Below, one piece after another: positions 35,000 through 47,332 of a stretch of 64,000 bases of DNA. Origin of the DNA: Tolypeutes matacus (taxonomy: Eukaryota; Chordata; Mammalia; Cingulata; Chlamyphoridae); contig JAKSZT010053928.1 in the NCBI GenBank assembly GCA_026826555.1, positions 39,099,342 through 39,163,341 of the forward strand. Direction: 5' to 3'. The position numbers were made by a program, and so were the translations under genes. Numbering within the stretch: position 1 is the first letter of the stretch; every line of letters starts with the position of its first letter. Below the pieces are notes generated by a model. That model saw only the letters and a list, made by a program, of their open reading frames with translations. It had not been told where the DNA came from and ran no database searches.

Positions 35000-36020
35000 A
35001 GAGAATTTGGTAATCAGAGTAAATTCACCAACATATCCATATGCCTAGACATCAGTAAAAAATTACAAGCCATACTAGGAAACAGGAAGAGATGGTCCAG
35101 CCAAAGGAACAAATCAATTATTCTGAAGAGGTAAAGGATTTAAGACAATAAGTCAAGGATAATCACACAACTGTCATAAATCTATTCAAAGAATTGAAAG
35201 AAAATATGACTTAAGAGAAAGGATATTAGGATACTAGGTAAGCATAAAGAACAATTTGAAAGTCTGCAAAGAAAAGAAACAGAGCTTAAGGGAATGAAAG
35301 ACACAATGGATGAGATTAAAAATATATTAAAGGCACATAAGAGCAGATTTGAATTGCTGGAAGACAGAATTAGTGATTTTAAAGGCAGAACATTTGAACT
35401 GGAAAAGACAGGAGAACAGAAAGAGAAGAGAATGGGAAAAATGGAACAGGGACTCGGGGAATTGAATGATAACATGAAACACACAAACATACATATTGGT
35501 GTCTCAGAAGGAGAAGAAAATGGAAAAAGGGCAGAAAGATATTTGAGAAAATAATGACCAAAAACTTCCCAACCCTTATGAAAGACATAAATATCAATAT
35601 CCAAGAAGGACAACACAACCCAAACAGAATAAATCCAAATAAACCTACCTGAGACACCTACTATTCAGAATGACAAATATCAGAGATAAAGAGAGGATTC
35701 TGAAAACAGCAAGAGAAAAGCAAACCACCAAATAAAGGGAAACACAATAAGATAAGATTAAGTCCAGAGCTCTCATCAGAAACCATGGAGGACAGAAGAA
35801 AGTGGCATGGTGTATTTAAGATACTGAAAGAGAAAAACTGACAGCCAAGAATTCTGTATCCAGAAAAACTGTCCTTCAAAAATGAGGTGGAGTTCAAATT
35901 CTTCACAGACAAAAACAGATAGAACATAGAATATGTTACCAAAAGACCAGAATTACAAAACATAGTAAAGGGAGTGCTGCATTCTGAAAGGAAAAACAAG
36001 GGCAAGAGATATGGAGAAGG
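35000..36020 (+). pseudogene. L1 ORF1 remnant
   Basis: ORF1p is the L1 nucleic-acid chaperone: a trimerising coiled coil, an RRM and a C-terminal domain. The open piece at 35294-35554 (86 residues) is rich in Glu and Lys with heptad-like spacing and fits the coiled coil, ending in an 'NIHIGVSEGEEN'-type RRM start. Downstream, frames with stops still show the C-terminal signatures 'RRKWHGVFKILKEKN', 'PRILYPEKLSFKNE' and 'LKGVLHSER'-like near 35790-35990. Several stop codons and frameshifts make it non-functional. Confidence 0.82.
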
Positions 36021-36149
36021 GTGTAGAAATGAAGATTATTAAGAAGAGTAAACTAAAGAATAAAAAGAAAGAGATTAGTAAGATATGACAAGAAAAAGCC
36101 AAAGGACAAAATGGATGAAGTGAGTAGTGCTTTTACAGTAATAATCATT

Positions 36150-39100
36150 ACATTCAGTAATAACATTGAATGTTAATGGTTTGAACTTCCCAATCAAAAG
36201 ACATAGACTGATAGAATGGATAAAAAAATATGAGCTACCTATTTGTTGTTTCAGATGCAAGGACAAAACTAGGTTAAAAGTGAAAGATTGGAAAAAGTTA
36301 TTCCACGTGAATAGTAATCAAAAGAGAAGTAGTGATACTAATATTGGACAAAATAAATTTTAAATGCAAAACAGTTATCAGGGATGAAGAAGATCATCTT
36401 ATATTAATACAAGGGGCAATTCACCAAGAAGAAATAACTATACTAAATACTTATGTACCTAACCTGGGTGCCCCAAGATACATGAAGCACACACTGGCAA
36501 AACTGAAGGGAGAAATAGATGTCTCTACAATAATAGTTGGAGACTTAAATATACCACTCTCATTATTAGATAGAACATTTGGACAGAGTTTAAATAAAGA
36601 AACAGAGAGCTTGAATAATATGATAAATGAACTAGACCTAACAGACATCTATAGAGCATTGCACCCTAAAACAGCAGGGCATACATTCTTTCCAATGCTC
36701 ATGGATCCATCTCCAGTATAAATCATATGTTGGGTCACAAGACAAGACATAATAAATTTAAAAACATTGAAATTATACAAAATACTACCTCTGATCATAG
36801 CAGGATGAAGGTGGAAATCAATAATGGATAGAAAAAGAAAATTCATAAATATATGGAGATTAAACAACACACTTTTAAATAATCAGTGGGTCAAAGAAGA
36901 AATTTCAAGAGAAGTCAGCAAATCTCTTGAGATGAATGAAATTGAAAACACAACATGTTGAAGTCTATAGCACACCACAAAGGCAGTGCTGAGAGGGACA
37001 TTTATAGCCCTCAATGCTTACATTAAAAAGAAAAAAGAGCTAAAATTGAAGATCTAACTGCACACCTAGAGGAACTAGAAAAAGAACAGTAAACAAATCA
37101 CAAACCAAGCCAAAAAAGGAAACAGTAAAGATCAGAGCAGAAATAAATGAAATTGAGAACCAAAAAACAATAGAAGCAACAAAACCAAAATTTGTTTCTT
37201 TGAGAAGATCATCAAAATTGAGAAAACCTTAGCTAGACTGAGAAAAAGAGAGAGAGAGAGAGAGAGAGAGAAGATGCAAATAAGTAAAATCAGAAATGAG
37301 AGGGGGTACATTACCACTGACCCCACAGAAATAAGAGGGATCTTAAGACGATAATATGAACAACTGTATGCCAAAAACTAGACAATGTAGACGAGCTCTA
37401 CAAATTCCTAGAAACACACAAACCACCTACACTGATGCTAGAAGAAACAGAAAACCTCAACAAACCAATCACCAGTGGAAAGATTGGAACAGTCATCACA
37501 AACCAGCCAAAGATGAAAAGCCCAGGACCAAATGGCTTCACAGGTGAATTTTTCCAATCATTCAAAGATGATCTAATACCAATCTTGCTCAAGCTCTTCC
37601 AAAAAATTGAACAGGAAAGAATGCTTCAAAACTCATTCTATGAAACCAACATCACCCTAATACCAAAACCAGGTAAAGATATTATGAAAAAAGAAAATTA
37701 CAGACCAATATCTCTAAGAATATAGATGCGAAAATCCTGAAAATACTTGCAAACCGAACACAAAAGCACATTAAAAGAAATATACACCACAATCAAGTGG
37801 GTTTTATCTCTGGTATGCAAGGGGGTTCAACACAAGAAAATCAATTAGTGTAAAAAAACACATTGATTAATTGAAGAAGAAAAATCACATGATCCTCTCG
37901 AGTGATACAGAAAAGGCATTTGGCAAAATACATCACCCTTTCTTGATAAAAATACTCCAAAACATAGGAATAGAAGGAAGCTTTCTCAATATGGTCAAGT
38001 GCATATATGAAAAACCTACAACTAACATTGTACTCAATGGTGAAAGACTGAAAGCTTTCCTGCTGAGATCAGGAATAAGACAAGAATTCTCACTGTCACC
38101 AACGTTATTCAATATTGTGCTAGAAGTTCTAGCTAGAGCAATTAGGTTAGATAAATAAATAAAAGGCGCCCAGATAGGAATAGAAGAAGTAAAACTTTCA
38201 CTATTTGTGAATGATATGATCCATATCTAGAACATCCTGAAAAATCCACAACAAAGCTACAGAACTGTTAGATGGGTTCAGTAAAGTGGCAGGATACAAG
38301 ATTAATATGCAAAAACCTATTTCATTTCTATACACTACTGATGTGCAATCTAAGGAGGAAATCAGAGAAAAAAATCCCTTTATAATAGCGACTAAAAGAA
38401 TAAAAAATTAGGAATAAACTTAACCAAGGACATAAAGGACCTTTATTCAGAAAAATATAAAGCATTGCTAAAAGAAACCAAAGAAGACTTAAATAAATGG
38501 AAAGACATCTTGTTTTCATACATTGGAAGACTAAACATCATTAAGATGACAATTCTTCCCAAACTGATTTACAGATTCGATGCAATCGCAATGAAAATCC
38601 CAAGAGCTTTTCTTTTTTTTTCAGAAATGGAAAAGCCAATTATCAAATTTATTTGGAAGTGTAAGGGGCCCTGAATAGCCAAAAATGTCTTAAAAAGAAC
38701 AAAGTTGGAGGACTTTCACTTCCTGACTTTAAAACATATTACTTAATACAATGGTAAAATCAGTATGGTACTGGCATAAAGACAGACAGATTAACCCATG
38801 GAACAAATTGATAACTCAGAAATAGACCCTCACATCTACAGTCAAGTGATTATTGACAAGGCTGTCAAACTCACCCAGCTGGGCGAGAACAGTTTATTCC
38901 ACAAATAGTGCTGGGAGAACTGGATATCCATATACAAAAGAAAGAAAGAGGACCGCTATCTCACATCTTATACAAAAATTAACTCAGAATGGATCAAAGA
39001 CCTAAATATAAAAGCAACAACCATAAAACTCCTAGAAGATAATGTAGAAAAACATCTTCAAAAATCTCCTGGTAGGTGGTAGTTTCTTAAACCTTGTACT

Positions 39101-39308
39101 TAAACCATGTGCAACAAAAGAAAAAAATAGATAAATGGGTCCTCCTCAAAATTAAACACTTTTGCACCTCAAAGGACTTTGTTAAAAGGGTGAACAGTCA
39201 GCCAACATCAATGGGAGAAAATATTTGGAAATCTCAAATCTGATAAGGGTTTAATATCCATGATATATATAGAGATTGTACAACTCAACAATAAAAAGAC
39301 AAACTACC
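36150..39308 (+). pseudogene. L1 ORF2 remnant (endonuclease and reverse transcriptase parts)
   Basis: ORF2p nicks target DNA and reverse-transcribes L1 RNA. The endonuclease region (36166-36721) spans three overlapping frames; the 'CCIQETH'-like glutamate motif is replaced by 'CCFRCKD', so a catalytic acidic residue is lost, whereas 'GDLNIP' is kept. The RT fingers and palm lie at 37435-37725 and 37871-38158. A TAA at about 38156 precedes the altered FVND loop. C-terminal pieces continue at 38465-38674 and on to the LTR insertion, and beyond it from 39920 to 40400. Confidence 0.88.
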
Positions 39309-39914
39309 TGTCTTAGTCAGCCAAAGGGGTGCTGATACAAAATACCAGAAATCTGTTGGCTTTTATAAGGGGATTTATTTGGGGTAGAAGCTTACAGTTA
39401 CCAGGCCATAAAGCCTAAGTTACTTCCCTCACCAAAGTCTGTGTGTTGGAGCAAGATGGCTGCCGTCGTCTGCAAGGGTTCAGCCTTTCTCTTCCTCTTA
39501 AGACTCCATTGTCCCAGCTTCTTCCAATATCAGCTGTAGGCTGGGATAAATCTCATCTCTCTCCTGGGACTCATTTCTCTCTTGGCTTAGCTGCTCTGTT
39601 CTTTCCAAAAGGTCAGCTGTCGACTATCAGGCTTTCTCTCTATCTGGGGCCTCTGCCACGTCTATGGAGTTGTCTCTATTCCTCTATCTTCTTCTCCTGT
39701 GTATTTACTTCCTAGGGCTCCAGGATTAAAACTCCAACTAACCTTGTCATTTTCCTATTGATATAGCCCAATCCAAGCCCTAATCATAATTTAATCAAGT
39801 AAAAGTGAAACCTCTGAAGATAATACAATCTAATATGCCCAGAGGAATAGGTCAGTTTATAAACATAATCCAATATCTATTTTTGGAATTCATACATAAT
39901 ATCAAACTGCTATA
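39309..39914 (-). mobile_element. MaLR-type solo LTR inside L1 ORF2, with exact CTACC duplication
   Basis: This 606-bp antisense LTR starts TGTCTTAGTCAGCC and ends AAACTGCTATA. CTACC occurs immediately on both sides (39304-39308 and 39915-39919), the 5-bp duplication of ERVL-MaLR elements. L1 ORF2 sequence resumes directly after the second copy ('tgatgaaaaaaatgggcaaa'), so the LTR landed in an already resident L1. The frame at 39443-39715 is LTR-derived. Confidence 0.94.
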
Positions 39915-40469
39915 CTACCTGATGAAAAAAATGGGCAAAAGACTTGGAAAGACAATTGTACAAAGAAGAAATACAAATGGTGAAGAAACACATGAGTAAA
40001 TGTTCAACATCACTAGCGATTAGGGAAATGCAAATCAAAACCTTAATGATATATCATTTCACACCTAGTAGACTGGACACTATTACAAAGCTGGAAAACT
40101 GTAAATGTTGAAGAGGATGTGGAGAGATAGGAATGCTTATTTATTGTTGGTGGGAATGTAGAATGGTACAGCCACTGTGGAGGGCTGTTTGGCAGTTCCT
40201 AGAGAAGTTGAATATAGAATTATCATGTGACCTGGCAATACCATTACTAGGTATATACCCAGAAAAACAGAGAGCAGTGACATGAACAGAAATTTGCACA
40301 CCAATGTTCATAGTGGCATTATTTATGATTGTCAAAAGATGGAAACAACCCAGGTGTCCATCAACTGAAGAATGACTAAACAAATTGTGGTGTGTATATA
40401 TTTATATGTGTATGTGTGTGTGTATTTCATATATCTGTGCTTTATGTCTTTACATCTAACCTCTTTTCT

Positions 40470-40687
40470 TTTTTTTTTTTTTTTTGAGGTACTGAGGCCA
40501 GGGATAGAACCTGGGACCTAGTATGTGGGAAGCTGGCACTCAACCACTGAGCCACATCAGCATTCTTGAGTTGGTTTTCTCATTTGTTTGCTTGTTGTTT
40601 GTTTGTTTTTAGGAGGCACTGGGAACCAAACCCATGACCTCCCATGTGGGAAGCATTCCCGACCGCTTTGGCCACATCCGCTCCAGT
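40470..40687 (-). mobile_element. Two-unit DAS-SINE, antisense, with ~10-bp target duplication
   Basis: A T-run is followed by two antisense tRNA-like units: 'gggatagaacctgggacct...gagccacatcagc' and 'gggaaccaaacccatgacct...ggccacatccgctcc', joined by a 'gtttgcttgttgtttgt' linker. CCTCTTTTCT is present at 40460-40469 and 40688-40697. Confidence 0.9.
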
Positions 40688-40699
40688 CCTCTTTTCTAT

Positions 40700-41004
40700 C
40701 TATATTTGATGTTAAATTGTGATATTGAGGTAAACATTATTTTTCCCAAATGTATAGCCACACACTTTTATCATATATTCACACATTCAGCATTATTCAG
40801 TATCTTCTCTGTTCCAAGTTCTACTCTAAGAATGGTAAGCCAGCAGTAAATAAAACAGACAAATATCTACTCTAAGGACAACTAAATTCTAAAGAGGAGG
40901 CAAAAGAAAATAAATGAGTTAGATAATTAAATTTTAAAAAAGTAATGGATTTGGAGCTATTTCAAATTAAGTGTTTCAGAGGGATTTAAAAAGGAATAAT
41001 GAGG
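40700..41004. other. No gene; possible antisense L2 piece
   Basis: The part at 40780-40900 ('attcagtatcttctctgttc', then 'agccagcagtaaataaaaca') resembles antisense L2. Nothing else was recognised. Confidence 0.45.
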
Positions 41005-41585
41005 TAGGTAGAACTTTCAGGTGGCCCCCACGATTTCCATCCTCTGTTGTTTAGGCCCTATATAATCACTTGCCTTGAATGTGGGTAGGGTTTGTGACTA
41101 GAAAGGGATAGCTGCTCCCTTGATTATGTTACATTGTATGTCAAAGGTGATGGGATAATCACTCCCTTGATTACATTGTTTTAAAGAATGCTCTGTCTTG
41201 GCAGGCTGGAGAGATTCTCCTGCTCCGTTTGAAGAAGCAAGCTGCCATGTTGTGAGTGAGTCAAGTGTCTCAGACCTCAGGACAATCTTTAGGAGCTGAG
41301 ATAAACACCCACCAGACAGCCAGCAAGTAATCCTATCCTCAGTCCTGTATCTGTGCAAAACTGGCTTCTGCCAACCAGGTGAATGATCTTGGAAAAGGAC
41401 CTTGAGCTCCAGAGGAGAAGGCAACCCAGCCAGTATCTTGATTACAGCATTGTGAGACTCTGAGAAGAACCTACCTACACTGTGCCTGGAATTTTGACCT
41501 ACAAAACTGTAAGATAAGAGATGGGCACTTTTTTTAAGCTTCTAAGTTTGAGGAAATTTGTTAGGAAGCATAGAAAACTAATATG
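41005..41585 (+). mobile_element. MaLR (MLT1-like) LTR, sense
   Basis: The order of 'tgattatgttacattgtatg', 'gagagattctcctgctccgt', 'agcaagctgccatgttgtga', 'gtgcctggaattttgaccta' and 'ttctaagtttgaggaaattt' with terminal 'gaaaactaatat' matches a sense MLT1-group LTR. The minus-strand 108-residue frame over it is a shadow. Confidence 0.8.
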
Positions 41586-42199
41586 GATAGGAATAATTTA
41601 AAAGAACCCGTCCTGCAATGATCAGAAGCTAGGTCATTTCTGGCAGTTTTAAACATGGGAGCATTGTGATCTGACTAGACTTTTTTAAGATTGTTGTGAC
41701 TGCTACAGGGTGAATGGATTACAGAAAGCCAAGAAGACAGAATGAAGTCCATTAGGAGGCTGTTACAATTCCTCAGGTGAGAGAAAATAATAACTTGGGC
41801 CATAGTGTTTGCAGAGAAGATGAAAAAAATTTGAACAAGTATGGAATGAGTTTAGAGATTGTTTACACTTTTCTGATGATGAATTAGATGTGAAAGCTGA
41901 AGGGAGTTGGGAATAGTGATGACTCCATTTTTGGTCTGAGCAATCAGTTACCATAATAACCTAGTCTCTCTTCTCTTCTAATACTTTCAATTTAAGCTAA
42001 TAAATTAAAAGAATTTAATGCATTAAATTCTTCAAGAATTGCTTTAACTATATCACCTGAAATAGGATAGATAATAGTTTCATTATTATTCATTTCTAAA
42101 TAAATTTTAATATCCGCTAAGATTTTTTTTTCCCCCATGAATTATATAAAGATGTGTTTTTAAAATCTCTAAACTTTTGGAATTTTTCTAATTATCTTT
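41586..42199. repeat. Probable old mammal-wide repeat plus AT-rich sequence, no gene
   Basis: The region 41690-41960 ('ccattaggaggctgttacaa', 'aacttgggccatagtgtttg', 'gtgatgactccatttttggt') follows the order of a common ancient mammalian interspersed repeat that I cannot name safely. The rest is unassigned. Confidence 0.45.
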
Positions 42200-42850
42200 T
42201 TGCTTTTGAGTTCTAACAATTGCATTATTGACAGAGAATGTTGTTTGCATCAAAGAAATCCTTTAGAATTTGTTGGAGCTGGCTTTATGATTTAGCATCT
42301 TGACAGAAAGATAAATGCTATATATTATTCTTTCATTGAGTGCACTATTATATAAATATCTGTTAAATCAAATATGTTAATTGTCTTATTTAAATTTTTA
42401 TATGATTACAGATTTTTTTTCTGTCAGAACTCTCAATTATACTAAGACAGATATTTTAAAATCTCCTAACAAGATAATAGATTTATTAATTTCTGCTTTA
42501 ATATTGCCAATATTTACTTTATGTATTTTAGGTATGCTCCTGGGAGCATACAAATTTAGAAACCTTATTATTTTCCTGTTGAGCTAAACTTTTTCCTCAT
42601 CTCTAATAAGGCTTTTTATTTTCTATTATATCTGATAAAGCAATACCAACTTTTTGTTGATAAATATTTACCTAGTAAATATTTTCCTATTATTTTAATT
42701 GCAAACTTTTTTGAATGTCCTTTGGTTATAGGTATGATTCTTGTAATTGTACATAACTAGAATTTTTAAGTGATTCCAGTTATTATTGTTTTATGAATTG
42801 GAGCATTTACTTCATTTATATTCATTGCAAATACTGATGTCTGTTTATTT
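42200..42850 (-). mobile_element. Antisense old L1, endonuclease region of ORF2
   Basis: On the plus strand, 'atattttaaaatctcctaac', 'tctgataaagcaataccaac', 'gaatgtcctttggttatagg' and 'attggagcatttacttcatt' parallel the reverse complement of L1M ORF2 5' sequence in the same order. Divergence is high. Confidence 0.65.
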
Positions 42851-43409
42851 TGTTTTTATTATAAAAATTATAAAATGCATAATGGTAGAGAGATTAGTAA
42901 AATGAACTACCTTGTAGGAGACAATTCTCCATGGGTCTCTTGGAGTTTTGCCCATCTAATGAACTGAGGCACTGACTGCCTTTGTTTGGACTATCTTTCA
43001 AGGTTGTTTCTATAGTGAACCCCATTGCAATTAGAGACAGTCTCCTTTGAGACAAAGGTAAGGTAAACTTACAGCCCATTACAGGAGAAACAAGTTCCTA
43101 AGCTCAAGATTCTTTATAACACCGACCCACCGCATGCACACGTTACCTGGCCCTCTTCGTGTTGCCCTATGGGAGTTGAGGCTCAGGAACCAGTGCTGAT
43201 ATTGTCCTTTGTCTCTTACCTAGAACCTTTGTACCTTTTGCCAGAATTCCTGAAATTGTGGTGAGCTAATTTTTTTTATTTTGCAAGTAGGATAAACCTT
43301 CAGAACCTTCACAATTCTTGATGCCCCTGCCTCTACACCTATCACAGGGCTCCAACAAATATCTACTCATGGCATCATTGTTTCATATATATATAAATCC
43401 ATTTATCCC
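42851..43409. other. No gene; unassigned, moderately GC-rich sequence
   Basis: No recognised repeat. The region 43120-43360 is less AT-rich than its surroundings and could belong to an LTR, but there is no sister copy in this window. Confidence 0.35.
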
Positions 43410-43411
43410 TC

Positions 43412-44012
43412 TATGGCAGTTTGAAATTATTTTATGACTCCCCAAAAGAGAAAGATTATGTTTGTGGGCTGCTCAAATCCTGTGGATATGAGTAACCTTT
43501 TCAGTTGGACTACATCAGTAAGGCATGACTCAGGTTGACTCTCTGCCCTCCTGCTGTGTCCGATAAAAAAATGGGGACACACTAGAAAAGAGAGTTCCTC
43601 CATATTTCATGCTGCAATGTGACAGAAAAGAGAGGCTCCAGGAGCTGTGGCCCTGGGGAGAGATGAGCCATTTGCCTGACAGCTTGCAGCTGAAATCAGA
43701 AGAAAGTAGAGCAGAGGAGCCAGAGAGAAAGAGGCCCCGCCCCGTAAGAGACAAGCCCTATGCTTGGTTGCCCTTAGCTGAGCTTCGGGAGATGGTACAG
43801 CCCGGAGGGGAAGGCAGAGACTAGGCAGAGATCACCTACCATCTTGCTTCAACACGTGACAGCTGACTTGGGTGAGAAAGCACCTCCTATGGTGGCTTGA
43901 GTTGGACTTTTAACATCCTCGGTACTGTAAGCTTTTACCCCTTGATAAATACCCTTTATAAAAGCCAACACATTTTTGGTACTTTGCACTGGCAGCCCTT
44001 TGGCAAAATAAA
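43412..44012 (+). mobile_element. MaLR-type LTR, sense
   Basis: It begins 'tatggcagtttgaaattatt' and ends near 'ccctttggcaaaata'. This is the sense counterpart of the antisense LTRs at 20163 and 39309 by general layout ('tttataaaagccaac' before the end, 'ctgacttgggtgagaaagc'). The internal GC-rich frames on both strands (43530-43754, 43609-43824) are LTR-derived. Confidence 0.75.
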
Positions 44013-44619
44013 AAATCCTTCCTTCTCCCAAGATCATATGATATACTTTCATCTGCAAACGTTTCAGTATGTATCTTTAAAAGGATAAGAAAAAAACAAA
44101 GAAAGAAAAAAAAAAAAAAAAAAAAAAACCCAAAAAAACCTAAAAATCAAAAAACAAAAACAAAATAAATAAAAGGATAAGAATGCTTTTTAAAAATGGC
44201 TGAATATCCTTATCACAACAAAAAATTAAAAAATAATTATTTTTTATACAATATCCAGTTCATGTTCAAATTTCACCAACAGTTTTGCATTTGTTTGTTT
44301 TTATTTCTTACATTTGCTTGTGCCAAACATCATTGGAAAGGGGTCCATGTAGTGCAACATTGCTTGATGGGTCTCTTAAGTCTCTTTTAATCTATAAATC
44401 AGTGATACCTATATTTGCTGGACATTGAAATCACCCGGAGATCTTTAAAAACTATAGGTATCTGGTTTCCATTGCCAGAAATTTGGATTCAATTGGTTTG
44501 GCCTGTGCTCTGGGAATCAGAATTTTTAAAAGGCAACTACTGTTCTAAGAATACTGAACTCCTTCTTTCCTTCCTCCCCTCCCTGTCCTCCCCCTCCTCC
44601 TCCTCCTCCTCCTTTTCCT
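44013..44619. other. No gene; poly-A run and pyrimidine tract flank unassigned sequence
   Basis: An A-rich stretch lies at about 44090-44170. A pyrimidine-rich tract with (CCT)n lies at about 44563-44630. The sequence between them resembles old transposon debris ('cagtgatacctatatttgct', 'gaaatcacccggagatcttt') but is not assignable. Confidence 0.4.
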
Positions 44620-45960
44620 TCTCTTTTCATTGGCAATTTAGATGCTGGACTGTAGAATTTTCCCATTTTCTGGAGTTTGCTGATTGCATCCCTGAATACT
44701 CATTTAGTATGTTCTTCTGACAACCAAATTTCAGAAAAATTGGTAGTTAAATGTAAAGAATGTATCAGAATTAGCTTAAGCATTTTCATAAAAGATTTCA
44801 AAGATAGTGATGTGTATTTTCATCAGGAGGTCTTTGTTATATGTTTATCTCTATAATGCTAGTGGACCCTGGTGATCATTTTCTATATTCATTCATTCAT
44901 TCATGGTTTTAAGGTGGTCATATTCTAATTTTACATTGATTCTTTATTGATTAGGTGAATTACTTCTAAAAAGAAGTATCAACCTTTTCCTTTATTTAAA
45001 GGAAAATAGTGAGTTGATTCCATAGCATCCTTCAATGTCTTTACAACAAGCATATATATGTGTTGGGGGGACACTTATGTACATATATTATATAATTATA
45101 ACTATATATATAATTTTAAATATCTTTTTCTATTTAATATGGTTCACTTCAGTGCATTTAATATTCATATTAATTTGCAGTTTTCCTCCTTTGTCTATTA
45201 AGAAACTGTCCAAGTTGGCTCATGAGACCATTTTATATGATCCTTTTTGTCTTTGATACCTTTCTGTTTTATACATGATAAGATGATACAGGCTTATCTT
45301 GTTCATTTCCTGCCCCAAGCTTGGAATCAGCCATTTCACTAGAAGCTTGTGAGTTATTTTCCAAAGAAAATAGTTAGGTATTAGAGACCAAAACATGGAT
45401 GACAAGGGTGATTATTGATTCTGGGCTTTTTTGGTGGATATTAGAGGTTATTTCTAATTTCATATTCAGAGGTATAGGGTTTCACTCAACCTCATCAATT
45501 CTAGAAGTGTAACACTTTTTCTATACAAAAATATTGGTCCTAAATGATAACATAATTTTGCATTTGCTTTATCCCAAACAGTGCATAATATAGCCATAGA
45601 GGAGCACTACTAATTCTATTTCCAACAATGTAATTACTGAAAACAGTTTCACCTTGTTTTTTTCCAGTTCTTTTAATCCTTAGACTATATTCCACTAAAT
45701 ATATACAATATTTAACACCATTTGAACTCTTTCCTTCTGTGCGATTATGTCCAATAACTGGATACACATATCAGCCCATTTGTTTCACTTTGATTTTTAT
45801 TTTCTAGATATCGCAATTTAAAATTAATTTTTATAATTATGTAAAATAATCACGTGGTACAAAATTTCTATCTGTTAAACAAGGTGTCTTCAGAAAATCT
45901 ATATTCTATCTTTATCCTATTCACTTTCTTCCCATTCTTACTTAGAAATAACTGTCTTAG
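44620..45960 (-). mobile_element. Antisense old L1 (L1M-type) 3' UTR
   Basis: Plus-strand blocks 'gaattttcccattttctgga' with 'gctgattgcatccctg', 'tgatacaggcttatcttgtt', 'cctgccccaagcttggaatc' with 'agccatttcactag', 'tattagagaccaaaacatgg' and 'aataatcacgtggtacaaaa' are recognisable pieces of an antisense L1M 3' UTR in the correct order. Sequence between blocks is eroded. Confidence 0.75.
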
Positions 45961-46379
45961 GTCATGTTCCATAAAAGTAGTGCCTGGGACAGGAATTCAC
46001 ATGTATAATTTGTGTGGATGTTCTCTAGGAGAAAGTGAGTAGAATGAGTGAGAGATATAGCATAAGGCAAGGGAAGGAGCAAAGCAAGAATGTGGCTTCT
46101 TCTAGAATATTGCCTAAACCTGATTCCACAGAGAGCTTTGGAGAATGAAGTGTATCACAGTTAATACCACCTCAAAGCAGGTGGAGCAGCCTTTTCTACC
46201 CCAGTATCAGTCAGTTCCTGGCTCTGGGATGCCCCCTGAGTGGCATCTCCCAGGATGCCCCCCCTTAACATCCATTGTGTTAACACAAATTCTCTGGTGA
46301 AAGGAAAAGTTTTGAGTTATTAACAGCCAAAGATATAGCATCTGGGTAATCTCTAATCAATTTGTTTTGGTTTTATTTA
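45961..46379. other. No gene; unassigned sequence
   Basis: It includes a C-rich spot near 46230-46265 ('ggatgccccctgagtgg'). No family was recognised. Confidence 0.4.
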
Positions 46380-46955
46380 TATAGAATTAAAAATGTAAAT
46401 CTCTGTATCTCTATTTTAGTCACTTTTAGTTCCTGAAATTGTCTCTCTATTTTTATCCTGATTATATTCACAAAAGTTTTTTGTTATTCATTATTTTTAT
46501 TGCATTACATTCTGATTTTTCTTTTAATTAATTTAGTCATTATAACACATTATGAGTATCTTGTTCTTTTTATAGCTCCTTAAAGCAGAAAGCATACTTC
46601 TTTACTATCAAAGTTTTAAGTTTGTTATAAAGACATTGGAGGCTATAAATTAATCTCTGAGTACTGCTTTGGCTACATTCTACATGCTTATATATGGGCA
46701 CCTCTCATTGTTATCCATTGCAAATTTTTTTTTAATGTCTACTTTATTTCTGATTTTATTTCTAAAGTAAAGGGTGCTTTCTAAAGTAAAGGGTGCTTTG
46801 CAAACTTCCTGGAGTTTAGATGTTATATTTTGTTTTCTATTTTATTACACTTTGATCAATTCAAATGGCATGCATAACAATTAAGATTTTGGATTTTATT
46901 GAGATTTCATGTATAAACTAGCATATGTTCACTTTTTTAAAAAGAAAATCCAGAC
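46380..46955 (-). mobile_element. Antisense old L1, ORF2 endonuclease-RT linker
   Basis: 'tgctttggctacattctaca', 'ttacactttgatcaattcaa' and 'tattgagatttcatgtataa' follow the antisense order of L1 ORF2 between endonuclease and RT. A local 19-20-base tandem duplication ('ctaaagtaaagggtgctt', twice) occurs at about 46763-46800. Confidence 0.65.
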
Positions 46956-47146
46956 TTAAAAATAGGGAAAATGACTGACTGTCATTTCAGTGTCATGCTG
47001 TATTATTGTCTAACAGACTCACCCAAAGATTATTTAGAAAGATGCAACTATTTCTGGCAAAACAGAAAAGATAATCCAAAACTACATTTTATCGCCTTTA
47101 TTGATTCATGTTTATTAATCAATGTTTTATTTAGTTTAGCAATCTT

Positions 47147-47332
47147 TTTTTTTCAGGGATTGAACTTGGCACCTTGTATGTGGGAAACCAGAGCTCACAC
47201 CCTTGAGACACATTGGCTTCCTGAATTTGTTTGCTTGTTGTTTATTTTTGTTTTTAGGAGGTATGGGGAACCAAATCGGGACCTCTCCTGTGGGAAGGAG
47301 GCACTCAACCAGTTGAGCCACATCTGTTCCCC
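47147..47332 (-). mobile_element. Two-unit DAS-SINE, antisense, with exact 15-bp target duplication
   Basis: Two antisense tRNA-like units ('gggattgaacttggcacct' and 'gggaaccaaatcgggacct') are joined by a 'tttgcttgttgtttatt' linker. TAGTTTAGCAATCTT is duplicated exactly at 47132-47146 and 47333-47347. The poly-T is short (about 9 Ts), implying tail loss. Confidence 0.93.

Larger units (their letters stand above)
34340..40400 (+). mobile_element. Near-full-length but inactive L1 (5' UTR, ORF1, ORF2), split by a solo LTR
   Basis: The layout is a GC-richer 5' UTR-like leader at about 34340-34990, ORF1 remnants at about 35000-36020, ORF2 from about 36150 to about 40400, with the LTR at 39309-39914 inserted. 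ORF2 shows in order the endonuclease ('TLNVNGLN', 'GDLNIP'), reverse transcriptase ('SPGPNGFTGEFF', 'NYRPISL', '[18 protein letters not shown]') and the C-terminal region. Many stops and frameshifts break it. The RT catalytic loop near 38205 reads FVND instead of FADD and is followed by a stop. The true 3' UTR and poly-A tail are absent; sequence after ~40400 is a TG-rich stretch and a DAS-SINE. A (GA)n tract sits at 37246-37272. Confidence 0.92.
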
